From Apricaphanius iberus (taxonomy: Eukaryota > Chordata > Actinopteri > Cyprinodontiformes > Aphaniidae): DNA of 64,000 nt. The position numbers and the translations under genes are program-made. Below the pieces are notes generated by a model. It worked only from the letters and a program-made list of their open reading frames with translations. It had not been told where the DNA came from and ran no database searches. The stretch is taken from the NCBI GenBank assembly GCA_028564705.1, contig JAPXFQ010000391.1, positions 186,001-250,000 on the forward strand, written 5' to 3'. Positions 49,690 to 62,900 of this stretch are shown here, one piece after another (within the stretch, counting starts at the first letter, position 1; each line of letters opens with the position of its first letter).

Positions 49690-50224
49690 CTATTTAAGAA
49701 CATGACAGATGTCCTTTGGTTACATTTTATCAAAAGACTTCCTGTTCAGTGTGTAGTGCTCTAGTGTTGTCATGTTACTGGCTAAAACAAAAATGTCCAG
49801 TAATCTATTCTGATGAAGATGCAACTCTTCAAGAATTGTTGCAGAAGTTTGGGGGCTTTTAAACTATTAACTTAGTATTAAAGCTTTTTTGTTACAACCT
49901 AAAAGTATAGTTACAAGTGTTTTGGATGTTATCTATTATCTGTGCCACCATGTGCATATAACAGAATGTGATCAACATACAGAAATAAACAGGCACTTCT
50001 TTCACACACAATTTTTAAAATAAAATTATAAGCATATAATATCTTATGTTTAAGATTTTCCACCTGTCATTGATGTGCATTTTTGATACATTTATTGAGT
50101 CGCTATTTCATTGATTTTATAAGCTTGCTTGCAGAGACTTATTAAAAAATAAATACGTTTTATGGTGGAAAAAAGGGGGAAAAAATCAAGTTTGTGATTT
50201 TTTTTCACGGTCCCACATAACAGT

Positions 50225-50241
50225 CCACTAGGTGGCAGCAG
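50225..50241 (+). promoter_or_regulatory. CTCF-like binding motif
   Basis: CCACTAGGTGGCAGCAG matches the vertebrate CTCF core (CCASYAGRKGGCA). It lies about 0.4 kb upstream of the gene C start, between two divergent genes, where an insulator or promoter-proximal site would make sense. Occupancy is not shown by sequence. Confidence 0.6.
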
Positions 50242-50633
50242 AAAGGAAGTCCTCGATTATTTTCACTCGCCAAAGAAGAAGGATACGGCGGAAGTAGAAA
50301 CGTTTAAGCCACATTGTGGCAGTGTTGGTTTCACGGAATGGCGCTCATGTAGTTTCAGAGATTCGTGTACACGGAGAGGTAGTTGTTACATATATCGGTT
50401 TTAGTTTATTCTAAAAGGTTTTGGTTATTTAAACATCCCGGTTAAGGACAAGAGTTCGGGACCGGATATTATCTAAACCGCAACCGTCATTGTATGTGCG
50501 TCACACAAAGCGGAGACCGCGTCCTGGCTGTGGAAAGAAGCCATATTGGGTCGCTAATACTAGGTCTTTAATGCTTTCGTTCCAGAGCTAAACTCGACTA
50601 GACGTAGACTGAGAGGATTCTGGTTTTATCAAG

Positions 50634-50904
50634 ATGTCGGCGGATGATTTTCAGTCCAAGTATGCCTCCGTCATGGAGAGCATGTTGAAGAGCGCCATCG
50701 CAGAGACTACAAAACTTTTTCAGAACATGGTGGACGAGCTGAAGGAAGAAATGTCCCAGATCAGAAAGGAGAACGAGGACCTGAAAACGAAATGTTCCCA
50801 ATACGAGACTTCCCAAAGCACCCCGAATGCTCACATGGGAGAAAGTCAGTATGTTGCAGAACCAGGCGACGCCTTTGAGAAATGCGATTCTGCTGTTCAG
50901 TGTG
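50634..50904 (+). CDS. Gene C exon 1 (coding part)
   Basis: 271 coding bases. The donor is CAGTGTG|GTGAGT, phase 1. It encodes the shared helix and a Lys/Glu-rich coiled-coil-like segment. Confidence 0.92.
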
Positions 50905-53900
50905 GTGAGTATTTATCCCGATTATAGTACAAATTAACCCTGTCATTATAAAGTATGTGTTTTGATCGGCTGTTATTTTAAAACGAGTCGCGCCATTATT
51001 TTTAATGTTTTTCTGCTGGGTTTGACTAAACTCACGACCGTTACGTAATCAGGACGTTAGGCTAGTCTCATCAGGAGGGTGGGAGACACAAAAGGAGGGA
51101 AACCATACTGTGGTGTATCGGTGTAAGGAACAGGTGAAAACGAATGGGAATCAGCTGCAGTCCAGGGCAGTTGGGGTAGCCTTTTCACTTGTTATGTGAC
51201 ACTTTTCCTAAACGTTACACAATTAAACAGACTATTGGTCGTTTGGTAGGTTCACATATTAAACGCTCCGGGAAACATCCCGGTCAACTAAATAGTTCTA
51301 ATTTGTTTGGAATTATTTGTAAGGAATTATACATTTAAAGTTCAATAGAAAAAAAACTAAAATATATTGCATTAAATTAAACATTAAATGTTTCATCATT
51401 GTTAAACATATTTAGATATTTAACAAAGTTAGCACGTGTAATATGACAGTAGTGTAAAATTTGTTTTAGTCCAACAAAAAAATGGTAAAGTAACATTAAC
51501 ATGCATCTTTTTTCAATTATCTGGTTGATAGTACTATGGTTGTGTTCTAGCCCATTGTTTTGTGTATAGGGTGGTAGTCCTACTTAATGTTTTTTGTTTG
51601 TTTGTTTTTTTCCTGCAACTTAAATTTTGAGTCCCATAGGTAGGGGTGCACCGATTTGAAATATTGTGGTACAATTTATAGTCTTAGAAATAATCACGTT
51701 TTCACGGATATATTAATTAAATTGTTACTTTTAAATGTATTTAACATATTAAGATACTATTGCAATTATTGTTGCTGTTCAGAGATGCGTGTATTGCAAC
51801 ACGTGCAAGTAATAGACTTTGTAAATAAAGTGAACTCTAAACACATTCGGCTTCTTTGATCAACAAAAAATGGGGGGAAAGGTAATCACACAATACAATA
51901 CTGTGCAGTTTGTTCTGCAAAATAAACCATGACACGAAACATGCTGGGGTCAGTTTGTCCTTAAACAGTGGTAATATATCACACATTATTTAAAGGAGAA
52001 ATTAGATTAGAAATTAAACTCGGTGCTGCCGGCGCTGCGAGTAACTGCAGCCACCGCGGGAGTGAGCACCAGAAGTAAATAAATCAGTGACGTAGCGTAC
52101 TTTCAGGCCACCGCACATCAAGCACATGTCTAGCAACAAAGTAGTGTTTAATCGACCACGTCTGAAGTCCAGGTTCTTTCTCTTCCTTCTTCATGTTAAA
52201 CCAAGAACGCGCAAGAATTGTAGATTGACGTTACATCCGCGTGTAAGCGTGAGAAATTCTGCCACTGAATCGCAGACTATTTTGCAGCACAGAGACTGCT
52301 CAAGTTATTAGGATTATACATGGGTGGGTTCATTTTACTTAGTTTAAAACGCTTCATTATCCAGTACAACCACGAAACGGAACACAAATATAATTTATTT
52401 TTGAGATCCAGCCCCCTGCTCCTTTTAAAATATACTCATGTACTTAATTGTGTATTTACTTATTGTTGAATCGATATTGCACCCAATAAAGCAATATTGA
52501 ATTGGAATCACAATCTTATTGAAGCTGCAAGAATCGGAATCAAATTGTGAAATTCTTAACAATACCCAGCCCTAATTGTTACAAGAGACACACGGCGTGT
52601 GCTAAGTGTAATGAATCACTACTGTTAATTTTGCTGTTATCAAGCAATACAACATCACCTTCAGTCAGAAGCTTTATCAAAACCTCTGTAATACTGAATA
52701 TTTTTTTCCCAGAAATGTCCTTCATGCCCACAGTAATATGCCCACTAGTAAATCAAAAAAATGTAACTCTGACAAAATATTTTATTTTCAATTGATAATA
52801 AAATAATAAGCTAATCTAGGCCTGGGCGGTATACCAGTTCATACCGAAAACCGGTGTTTCTTTCGTTATATGGATTTTTTTATAAATACCCCCATACCGG
52901 TGAATAGCTCAGACAACTTCCGGAACGTTTAATAAGGGGAAGTGTTTCAGCCAGAACCGATTTCACTGCTACGTGCTCTTCACCACAGTGTAGAAAATAT
53001 TTTTTTTTAACTAAGTACAGCTGCTGTAAGGAGCGAAGCCCACAATTCTGATGAAGTAATTCAAAAAAAGAGGAGCCTCGTCTATAGTTTGAAAAGTTTA
53101 TCGGCTTTAAAATGTCAGACGAGAACCAAACAGCATGCCTTTTACAAACGCTATTGAGAGTAACCAGTAAGGGGAAGTGTTGAGCGCTATTTGACCGTGT
53201 GTAGGTAAACACGGTCAACGGCAGCAAAACCAGTAGAAAAAATCATTAACAGCGCTACAGTTTACATACCATTTACGATACTTCTGTCATCTTTTTTTCT
53301 GTTGTCTGAATAATAACGAGCTAATAATCGCCTACGGTCGCCATGTTTATTTTACTTCTTCTTTTGCAAAATCCGATCTGAGTCTATACTCTGCCCCTAG
53401 CGGGGTTCTTCAGTACTGCGGCGGTGTAAATGGTTGACAGTTTTTCAGGAGCCGAGGTCACTCTTCCTCTACGATTTTGGGGCTTCCCCTGCGTTGTGGG
53501 GTAGCGTCCACACTGCTCTGTGGTGAACAGAACATGTATAACTTAAGTTTCATGCCAATATCAATCTTACTGAAGACATTTAATATATAATTAATAAATA
53601 TTGAAATTTTAATGATAATTAAACTAATTTCGATTATGATGTTTGTGCAAATGTCAAAGACCTAATTCACATTAAAGAGGAAATGGTCCAAAGGAACAAA
53701 TCGCCGTTCGTTCTGATGTTTGAGACTCTCAAGTCTACTAAAAAAATGGTTGGGGTCGTGCACATCTGCTTCTGGGATGAGGGACAGGTTCAATCCCGAT
53801 ATCTGAGTTCTCAGTTTATGGGACATTCCACTGCATAGGACTTGCTGTTGCATCTCAAAGTAAGGATAACCATTTTTTACTTTGAATAATTGGCAATTTA

Positions 53901-56900
53901 TATTGATAGACTCAACTTGTTTGCATATACGGTACTGTAAATGCAATGTTACATGACCAATTAGCTCAGACAGTGTGTGTCCACACTAAACGCGATAGAA
54001 GCAACTAAAGCATCAGGTTTACATGTAAAGTCAATGGAGGAGCGCAATGAAGCGCGACTTGGGGTCCCGCAACACTTCAGAGGCAGATTTGCATCGCGAA
54101 AAAGCTTTTCTGCCTGATTTGCGCAAACAATTTGCGCTACGTATTCGATGGAAAAATTGTGCTACATTTTATATGGTGCATTTTGTGCATTCGCGTTCAT
54201 ATCGTCTACCGCTCAAGTTGGAAAAATCTGAACTCCAGCGTCAACCAATCAGGGGACAGTGTGCCAGTGATTCTGTGACTGTCATGGAGTCACAGCCTCA
54301 GCAGGACATGGAGGAAATACTGATAAACATCGTGGCTAATCACCCCGTGATACATGACACAAGCAGTTTTCAATACAGAGACAGAAATAAAAAAATAAAC
54401 TATTTAGACAGGAATGCTCTTAAGAGGTTTGTGGGTGGCTCTTAAAAGAGTCGTTGTTGCTGTAAAAGCACGTCTCGGCCTAGAAGTGAGCCATGAGCCT
54501 CCTCACCTGGTTTCCTGGTAGTAGCTCCCGCACCACATCCCACGCTGCTCAAATACTGTAAACTTTTACGAACCGCAGACAGATGGACAGCTGCTCAGAA
54601 ATGTAGTTGGTGTTCCTGAGGAGCCGGTGTTTATGAGAGGCTCGCTGCTGTTTATGGATCCCTCCGCCGTAGCTAGACTGTATCAGTAGCTCAACCAAAC
54701 CCCCAGTGCAGCAGTCCCAGCTCTACCGGAGGCCAGGCAGAGCGCGTAATCCACTCTGTCCTTCGTCAGCTCAGAGACCAATAGTTCATAATCCACCGCC
54801 AGCTGCACTCTTGCCCCAGCTCTGCTGACGGCCAGGTATATGGGTTCATACCGAAAACCGGTGTTTATTTTCATTATATGAATTTTTAATATACCACACA
54901 TATATCACTCTATACTGGTGAATAACTTCCGGAACGTTTCATGTGGGCAAGTGTTTCAGCCAGGACTGATTTCACTGCTACGCGCTCTTCACCACAGTGT
55001 AGAAAATACAGTTTTTAACTAAGTACAGCTGCTGGCAGGAGCGAATAACACAATTCTGATGAAGTAATTCAAAAAAAGAGGAGCCTCGTCTATAGTTTAA
55101 AAAGTTTATCGGCTTTAAAATGTCAGACGAGAACCGAATGGCATACCTTTAACAAACTCTATTGAGAGTAACCAGTAGGGGGGAATGTTGAGCACTATTT
55201 GACCGTCTTTGGGTAAACGCGGTCAACGGTGGATAAAACCAGCAGGAAAGAAATCAAAAATAGCGGTAAATATGTTTTACATACCATTTACGATATTTCT
55301 GCTGTCTTTTTTCTGTTATCTGAATATCAACCAGCTAATTAACCACCTACGGTTGCCATGTTTATTTTACTTCTTCTTTGGCAAAATCCGGTCTGAGTCT
55401 GTACTCTGCCCCCTCGCGGGATTCTTCAGTACTACAGCAATTAGAAGATGCAATTTGTTGCGTGTGCCAACGTGAGGTTTTAAAAAAAATTATACATTCA
55501 GCCTTAGAACATCAAGAATGTCTAGTAGAATCATAATCATTCACCTGTGTCTTTAAAAACAACATGATGCAGTCCATATGGCAGTAAAATGGGCTATTTA
55601 TTGCACATTTTTATATTCTTCATTCTAATAAGATAATGTGGGTATGAACAGTCCTGTATGGCAAAAAAACCAACAACCATTAAATACCGTAATACCGGTT
55701 TTAAAAAATACCGTGATATGAAAATTTTGCCATACTGCCCACCCCTAGTTCACACCAGATTATTTCTGTGGGGTGGTCGACAAGCGCTTCTGCTCAGCTG
55801 TTTTTTATTCAGAGGTATTTTTTCAACACAAGCTCAAGGATTTTGGTTTTCTTTGCTTTATAGGGCCGGGACATAGGTATTACATTTTTATATAAATGGT
55901 CTTAAAAATGTCTTGAAAAGTCTTGAATTTAACTTGAAGAAACTTGTAGGAACCCTGATATTTTTGAAAAGCTACCCATTTTGGAGTTTTCTTTCGTTAA
56001 AATCAGTCTTGTTCTGAAAGCAAGCTGCATATGAAAATTTTATACCAACTCCAATCCCTGAATCAGTTGCATAAAGAAAAGAGGTGGCGCTTGTTCCTAA
56101 CTTATTTTTTAGCTCATATCAGACAAGAAAACTCGCTGAATTTAAGCATACTGCCAAGCAGAGGAGAATAAATTATCAAGGAGTAACTCGTAGTTAAGCA
56201 GCAACAGCAAGTATTCAAGTTGAAGGTCTTTTCCTAAAAAGATGAACCTTTCCCCTGATCCGAACTACTAGATATGGGTGGTTTAATCGCTGACATTAGC
56301 GGTAGTTCCTCAAGGATGCTTTTCTTCTTAGTAGAAGTGATTTTAATAAATCGCATGGTGCCATTTGAAGTGTATTAACATGTTCAAGGTGTTGCTTGCC
56401 TCATACCTGATCTCCGTTGAACAATGTCTGCATACAACTTTGGATTTATCCACTTGTCTATCCCAGTTATGAATTTTAACAGGGAAACCAAAGTGTTCCT
56501 AAACAAGAAAGAGGAGTGAGGTGGGAGGGTCTTCAAGCTCTGGCTTCTGTTTCACTGTTGCCATGATGCTGCTTATGCATTTACTTCCATAGACGCATAT
56601 AAACATTGGCATGTTTATACATGTCTGTTTACTTCAATGTGCTTGTGCAACTCCACTGTGCGTCACTCAATACAGCGCTCAATGTGGAAACTCGCCTAGG
56701 AACAGAAACGGGAAGAAATTATTAGATCTAGAGTAGGATATTTTTTATGAGTTAAATTAGAAAGTACTTAAACGGGAACAATATTAAAACTGGAAACGCA
56801 ATTTGGCTGTTGCTAAATTCAATGAAAAGTAGGCAGCGCTTTTTGTTTACTATAGGTATAACAATACAGTCAGCTCAATAGTAAGATTTTGCTAAATACT

Positions 56901-59900
56901 GAATAGAGATTTCAACAATGATTTTGGGAAATAAAAAAAATTTGAAAAGGGAAATAAAATCCCAAACAGTTTTGTAGAGTTTGTTATTTCTGAATTTGAC
57001 CAGTCTGTGTTGCAGTTTAATGCTATTATTTAATAGTGGTGGGAACTTTACTAGAAGTTAAATGACTGATTTAAACACCCGTCTTCTGATTTTAAGAGTA
57101 CTTGCATGGGTCACCGTATTTTATTTCATTTTTTTTTTTTGGAGGGTTTAGGTAACTGCTGTGATAGTATTTTGTTCAGCTTATTGTTTGGTCTTTAATA
57201 AACTCTAATAAATTCAATGAATATTTCTATGAGTGTAACAAACTTTTCCCCAAGGAGTAACCAAAATGTCGCAAAACAAACTATTCAAAACCAGTGGTGG
57301 TTTCTTCTGTATCTTATTGTTGTAACCTTATGACTAATAAGATTAGTAGACTGTGTCAATAAAAAATAACAGCTGAAGAATTAGTTTCCTGTGTTTTGCT
57401 GCAGTTGCAAAAGGATGATTCCAGTATGAACTGAGCAAAGCTCTTCAGCAAGTCTATCTGTGAATGGGAGAAAAATATTTGGAGTGCACTACTAAGAATC
57501 TGGACTTAATCTGATTAACATCCTGTCACGGTCATGTACAGTATAGACCAAAAGTTTGGACACACCTCATTCAATGTGTTTTCTTTATTTTCATGGCTGC
57601 ATTGTAGATTTTCAATTAAGGGCATCAAAACAATGAATGAACACATGATGTATGGAAGTACTGTATGTACTTAAACAAAAAAGGGTGAAATAACTGAATA
57701 TATGTTTTATTTTAGATTCCTCAAAGTAGCCTCCCTTTGCTCTGATTACTGCTTTGCATTCTCTTGAGCTTCAAGAGGAAGTCACCCCAAATGGTTTTCC
57801 AACAGTCTTGAAGGAGTTCTCAGAGATGCTTAGTACTTGTTGGACCTTTTGCCTTCACTCTGCAGTTTAGCTCACCCCAAATCATCTCAATTGGGTTCAG
57901 GTCCGGTGACTTTGGAGGCCAGATTATTTCACAATTTTTTGTAAAAGTACTACATATTCCATATGTGTTCATTCATACTTTTGAATTCTTCAGTGAGAAG
58001 CTACAATGTAAATAGTCATGAAAAGAAAGGAAACTCATTGAATGAGAAGGTGGGTCCAAACTTTTGATCTGTACTGTATAAACAGCCTTCTATTTGGCTG
58101 AATTAAAGTACGTCTGTGAAGAACATTGGGCCAGGATTTCTACAGTGATGTAGAGGAGTCCGTTTTTGGAAATGTTTGATAGTTGGCACCACCTAGTGGT
58201 GGCACGATTACCTTCAAGGTTAAGGGGCCAATTACATAGAGCCAGGGTGATTAGTATATCTTTTTTGTGTTAATAAATAAATGATCCTTTTAAAACTTTG
58301 GAACCACATGCAACATTTTGGTCATAAAAGCTCCGAAAGGTTTACCGTTCACCTTTGTAACAAGAAAATATAAACAGGTTTTGGGGTATGTATCACATCG
58401 CTCGGTTCTGCAAAAAAAAAAATGTTTAAAGACAGCAATGTGCATTAACTCTGTTAATCAAATTGATCTAAAGCATAATTAGTTCGCATTGACATGTTGT
58501 TTTGGTAATCTTTACAGATCTTGTTCCATGCCGAACCATTCTGGTGGAGGAATGCGAACCATTAATTCACACAGAACTGGAAAAGAAGAGTCAGCAATAT
58601 GACTATGAGTGGAACAATTTACAGGAGCACGACTATGTCCGCTACCAAGACAGAGCTCATCAGATGGAGCTTGTAGTTGTCAAGACAGAGGTGCGTCTTA
58701 AATTTTGGTGCTTTAAATAATTCCCATGTTTTTGTTCTTTTTGCAAATGTGTTATTAGTTACCCTGCTGCAGGAATCTTACGGTAGTTTTTCTTTACAGT
58801 CCCAGCTGAAACAAGAAGATGAGGACCCCAGTGTTGCGTGTGGACAGGTCTTGGCTAATAAAATAGGTAAGGCATTTGATTCAGGTGAGCACTGGGGAAT
58901 ACAGCCAGCTAATTTTAATTCTGTATTCCATAATTTTTAACAATTATATATTTTTAACCTTTTTTCCCATTTTATCATTATTCTATTAACCAGGTTCATT
59001 TGGGACTTCTGCTGGTGAAGCTCAGATTGGAGGAACAAATATAAACGATTCTTCAACAGTACCTCCAAGAAACATAACCCCGGTGGTTTTACAGTTACCT
59101 TGTTCAGACAGCGAAAATTCCCAGGTAGCCCAGGACCACTCCACTGAGATGCAAAGTTCCCTGGTAATTTCACTTAAAGATGCAATGAGGGACGATATTA
59201 AGGAAGAAGCTGAAATGGTAGAAGTGTCCAAACAAGAACTTGCAACCTCTGAAGACAAACAAATGGCTCCTCAAGCATGTGAAATGAACAGTGCAACAAC
59301 ACATAATGAGCAAAATCCTTTAGAGTTTTCGTCGGTCAGAACAGAAACGGCAGAAGAGGAATTGAACAAAAAGGTCCCGGAATGTGAATCTAATTCCAAG
59401 CCCAATACTTCATCAGGTCGCAGAAGAGGACGTCCACCAAAGAAAAGGAGGCAAAAACAAGCTCTTCCTACTTCAGCTGATAAAGATCCAAAGCACCAGG
59501 TGGACTTAAAGACTTCCTCAGCAGGAAAGGAGTTGGCAGATCCATCAACTCCCTTGGTGACTTCAGCTGTCATCAATTCATCAATCAATGAGAGCACAAG
59601 CGCTTCTTTGGAAGACGAGTACATAGACGTTGAATCTTTGAATTGCAGCTTTCCCCCTGGAGAGCAGCCCGCCCTTAAATTACAAGATCATTCCCCAGAA
59701 GTGAAAACGGATGCAACTGCAGATAAAACGTCAAATGCCTCATTGGATGTTCCACCACCAGCTTCTTCAGGTTTACTCAAAGCTTGCAAGACCTCTGTTA
59801 GCCTTCAGGATGCCTTGCTGCTTGTTGAAGCCATGAATCAGACGACTATGGAAAGTAGCATTCCCCCCTTTAAAGTACCACCGCAGTCGGAGATGGCGTC

Positions 59901-62900
59901 CGGTTCTGCTTCCCCTGTGGGTTCCATCAAAACAGTAGTTGAGGCCCCAACAGTGCAACAGACGGCTCCTGTTGAAACCCAGGTCCCGTCAGCTGAAACG
60001 TCTCCTGTGTCTGCCATTTTACCTGACCCTGCATCACCTAAAGTTGTGGACCTTCAACACACCAAGCTGCAACCATTATATTTACCTCCCCCTCCGAGGC
60101 GTACTGCGTCACCCTCTTTGTCATCAACTTCTGCAACTCAGACTGTTCTACAGTCACTTCCGCTTCCTCTGATCAATAAAACACCCAATAAAGGGCCTCG
60201 GAAAATAATTATTCTCCCAAGACCTACTCTTACATCCGAAAAAGTAGGGTCTCATGCCCCAAATTCTTTGATAATCCCAACAACTTTGAGCAAAAGCAAT
60301 CTACCTCCTCCATCTAAACCAGCAGCTTTACCTTGTGAATCTCCTGCCCCTTCCCCAGTTCCCCCCAAAATGATTAAAGTTGTCTACAGGAAACAGGACC
60401 CTGTCATGGCTTTACTGTCGAGCACCATCTCAACAGATCATGGGTATGTGGCACCCCAAACAATAACTATTGTTTCAAAAGCAAGACCATCTGGGGTAAC
60501 AAGAGAACCTGAGTCTATTGCTCCGGAAGCAAAGCCAAAAAACGAAGAATTAGAAGTTCCTGTACCTCCAGAATCACCAAAACAGTTGGCGTCTGAGTCA
60601 AACGATTCATATTCAGGTCAAGTAATATCACCTGAAAAAATAAACGATACAACTGAGGACCTCAACTCTCCTGAACAGATTAGATCTATTGCTGAAAGTA
60701 CGAATGCTCCCAGACAAGAACATTCAGCTTTAGAATGCGTTGTTGACATAGAAGAACCATCAGTGTCCTCAGCATTATCCCGAGCTGCTGAGTACAAACA
60801 CACTCCAGTGGTCAAGCTCACCCGTCTCCCGCTGTCAATTTCCACCAAAGAATCTGTCTTAATCTCAACGTTGTTATCAAAAGGCATCATCCAAGGGAAG
60901 TCATCATGTTGTGCTAATGTCTCAGAGGAGTCAGATCAACTAACTTCTAAATTGGAGCAGGACATTGTATACAGTGATGTGGAGTACGAAGAAGCAGATG
61001 ATTATGATGATACAGCCGTATCACAGGAAGACACATCGGATCCTCATGTTCAGATGACTAAAACTCAGTTTCTGGCCAAGCTCTGTGTATCACCCTTGGA
61101 AAATGAGGTAAACTACTCAAATGCAAAAATACAGTCAAAAGTTTGTTGTTTTTCTTTGTGAATAATGTACTAAATTTATATCTTCTTTTAACAGTCCAGC
61201 ATTAATAAACCTTCAAATGGAGCCCAATCCATTGTATCCCGTCTGCGAAGTCATCTGCAGGCTCATTTAAAAGCAAAGAGAAGTTTGGAACAGGTTGCAG
61301 AAAATGAAATGGAGAACAAGAGCTTCAAGAAACCCCGGTTAAATATTCAAGACTCAACTGCCGAACCAGGTCGAACTGCTTGTACTGTCTCTTTGAATAA
61401 GATCTCTGGTACGCAGAGTTTGGGACTGTGCAAGGATAATGGTGAACAAAATGACGTTTCTAGAATGTCTATATCTACAAAAGAATCATCTAATGTAGGG
61501 TTTAAGAAGACTAGTCCAGGTAGACATAGTGTTAGCTCAAATAATGTGTCTTCACCTGAGAGTTCAAAGAAATCCAGTTCTCCGAAAGGACGCACAAGCC
61601 TGAAAATAACTAAATCTACTTCTGTGAGCCCGAAGAGGTCCCCCTCAGATGGAGTTAAAAAGTCCACTTCTGTCAGTTCCAAAAGTCACGCCCATGAAGG
61701 TTGTAAAATAATCGCAAACGAATCTACCTCTAAAAGTACAAAATCCATCACACAGAGTCCTAAGAGGTTAACCAAAGTAGCTTCTAGTCCTGACAAGACA
61801 AAATGTAGTGAAGTTGAAAACAACTTAAGCCATGAGATGTCTGGCAGCCCAAGTTACTCTATTCCACCTAAATCCAACCCCAAGACAAAATCAATGAAAA
61901 GAGATTCCAGTTCCTTGAGTCCTAGGAGGTATATCGTGACTGCAGACCATTCCATTATTGAAACAACTAAGAGTGAACCTGAATCCCCCAGTCCCAAGAG
62001 TCTAAAAATGGCAAGAGATGCATCCAGTCTTCAAAAGGCTGGAGAATTCAGTCGTAAGAAACCCAGACAACTCAAAGGTCGTCGTGGTCGGAAAACCAGC
62101 CAGAAAGTTATAAATGCCAGGAAATTAGCCAAAGCGGCTAAAAGTAGGGGTAGGCGGAGAGTTGGGAAGAAAAGGGGTAGCTATAAGAAAAAGAAGCTGG
62201 AGTTACCCATAGTTCCCTCAGGGGTTGTGGGGAAATGTCAAGCTAAAGTGTGGTATCCTCCTACTCTACCACCCAATGAAAAGCCTATAACCGATATAAT
62301 AAGGGCGCCACCTCAGAAGGTAGAATACAGAGTTCCTAATATACCCGTCAGAGCACCACCTATTGTATCACCTTTACAACCGTTGGCGGTCATCGGCAGG
62401 CATCTGCTGAGGAACCAATGTGGGGAATGTGGTCGTGTTTTTACCAATAGCAATGCACTGGAGAGCCATGTCAGTCTCCATAAAATATACCGGCCTTTCT
62501 CCTGCAAACTCTGTGGGAAGTACTTCCCAGACGCAAAGACTTTTAAACGTCATGATCGGGTACATCGTAACGGCAGGATCCACGTCTGCCAACATTGCGG
62601 AAAGGGCTTTGTTTACCGTTTCGGTCTTAGTAAACACATCCAGATGGTCCATGGCAGGATAAGACCTTTTATCTGCCAGGTTTGTGGCAATGGCTTCTAC
62701 ACAAAACGGGATGTAGAAATCCATATACGGATCCACACCGGAGAGAAACCTTTCCAATGCCACATCTGTGAACGGAGGTTTACAAGGAAAGTCGAGCTGA
62801 ATGTGCATTTGCGGTGGCACAATGGAGAAAAAAGACATTGGTGTCAATATTGTGGGAAAGGATTTTTAGATTACAATAACCTGAAAAGACACAGATATAT

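Larger units (their letters stand above)
48605..50633. promoter_or_regulatory. Divergent intergenic region between genes B and C
   Basis: About 2 kb between two start codons facing away from each other. On the B side: a GC-box GGGGCGGAGGG (49,100-49,110) and an inverted CCAAT box (ATTGG, 49,137-49,141). On the C side: a CTCF-like motif (50,225-50,241) and an ETS-type GCGGAAGTA near 50,288. Two simple repeats lie in the middle. Whether the promoters share elements is unknown. Confidence 0.55.
50905..58517. other. Gene C intron 1, transposon-rich
   Basis: A 7.6-kb intron. Between the listed elements, the stretches 50,905-51,640, 53,426-53,950 and 55,870-57,535 show no coding potential; the 28S-like fragment lies in the last one. 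Confidence 0.6.

Noticed and set aside
62374..62847. 157-codon minus-strand open frame
   Set aside because: Antisense shadow of the gene C finger array; periodic finger codons keep the other strand open.
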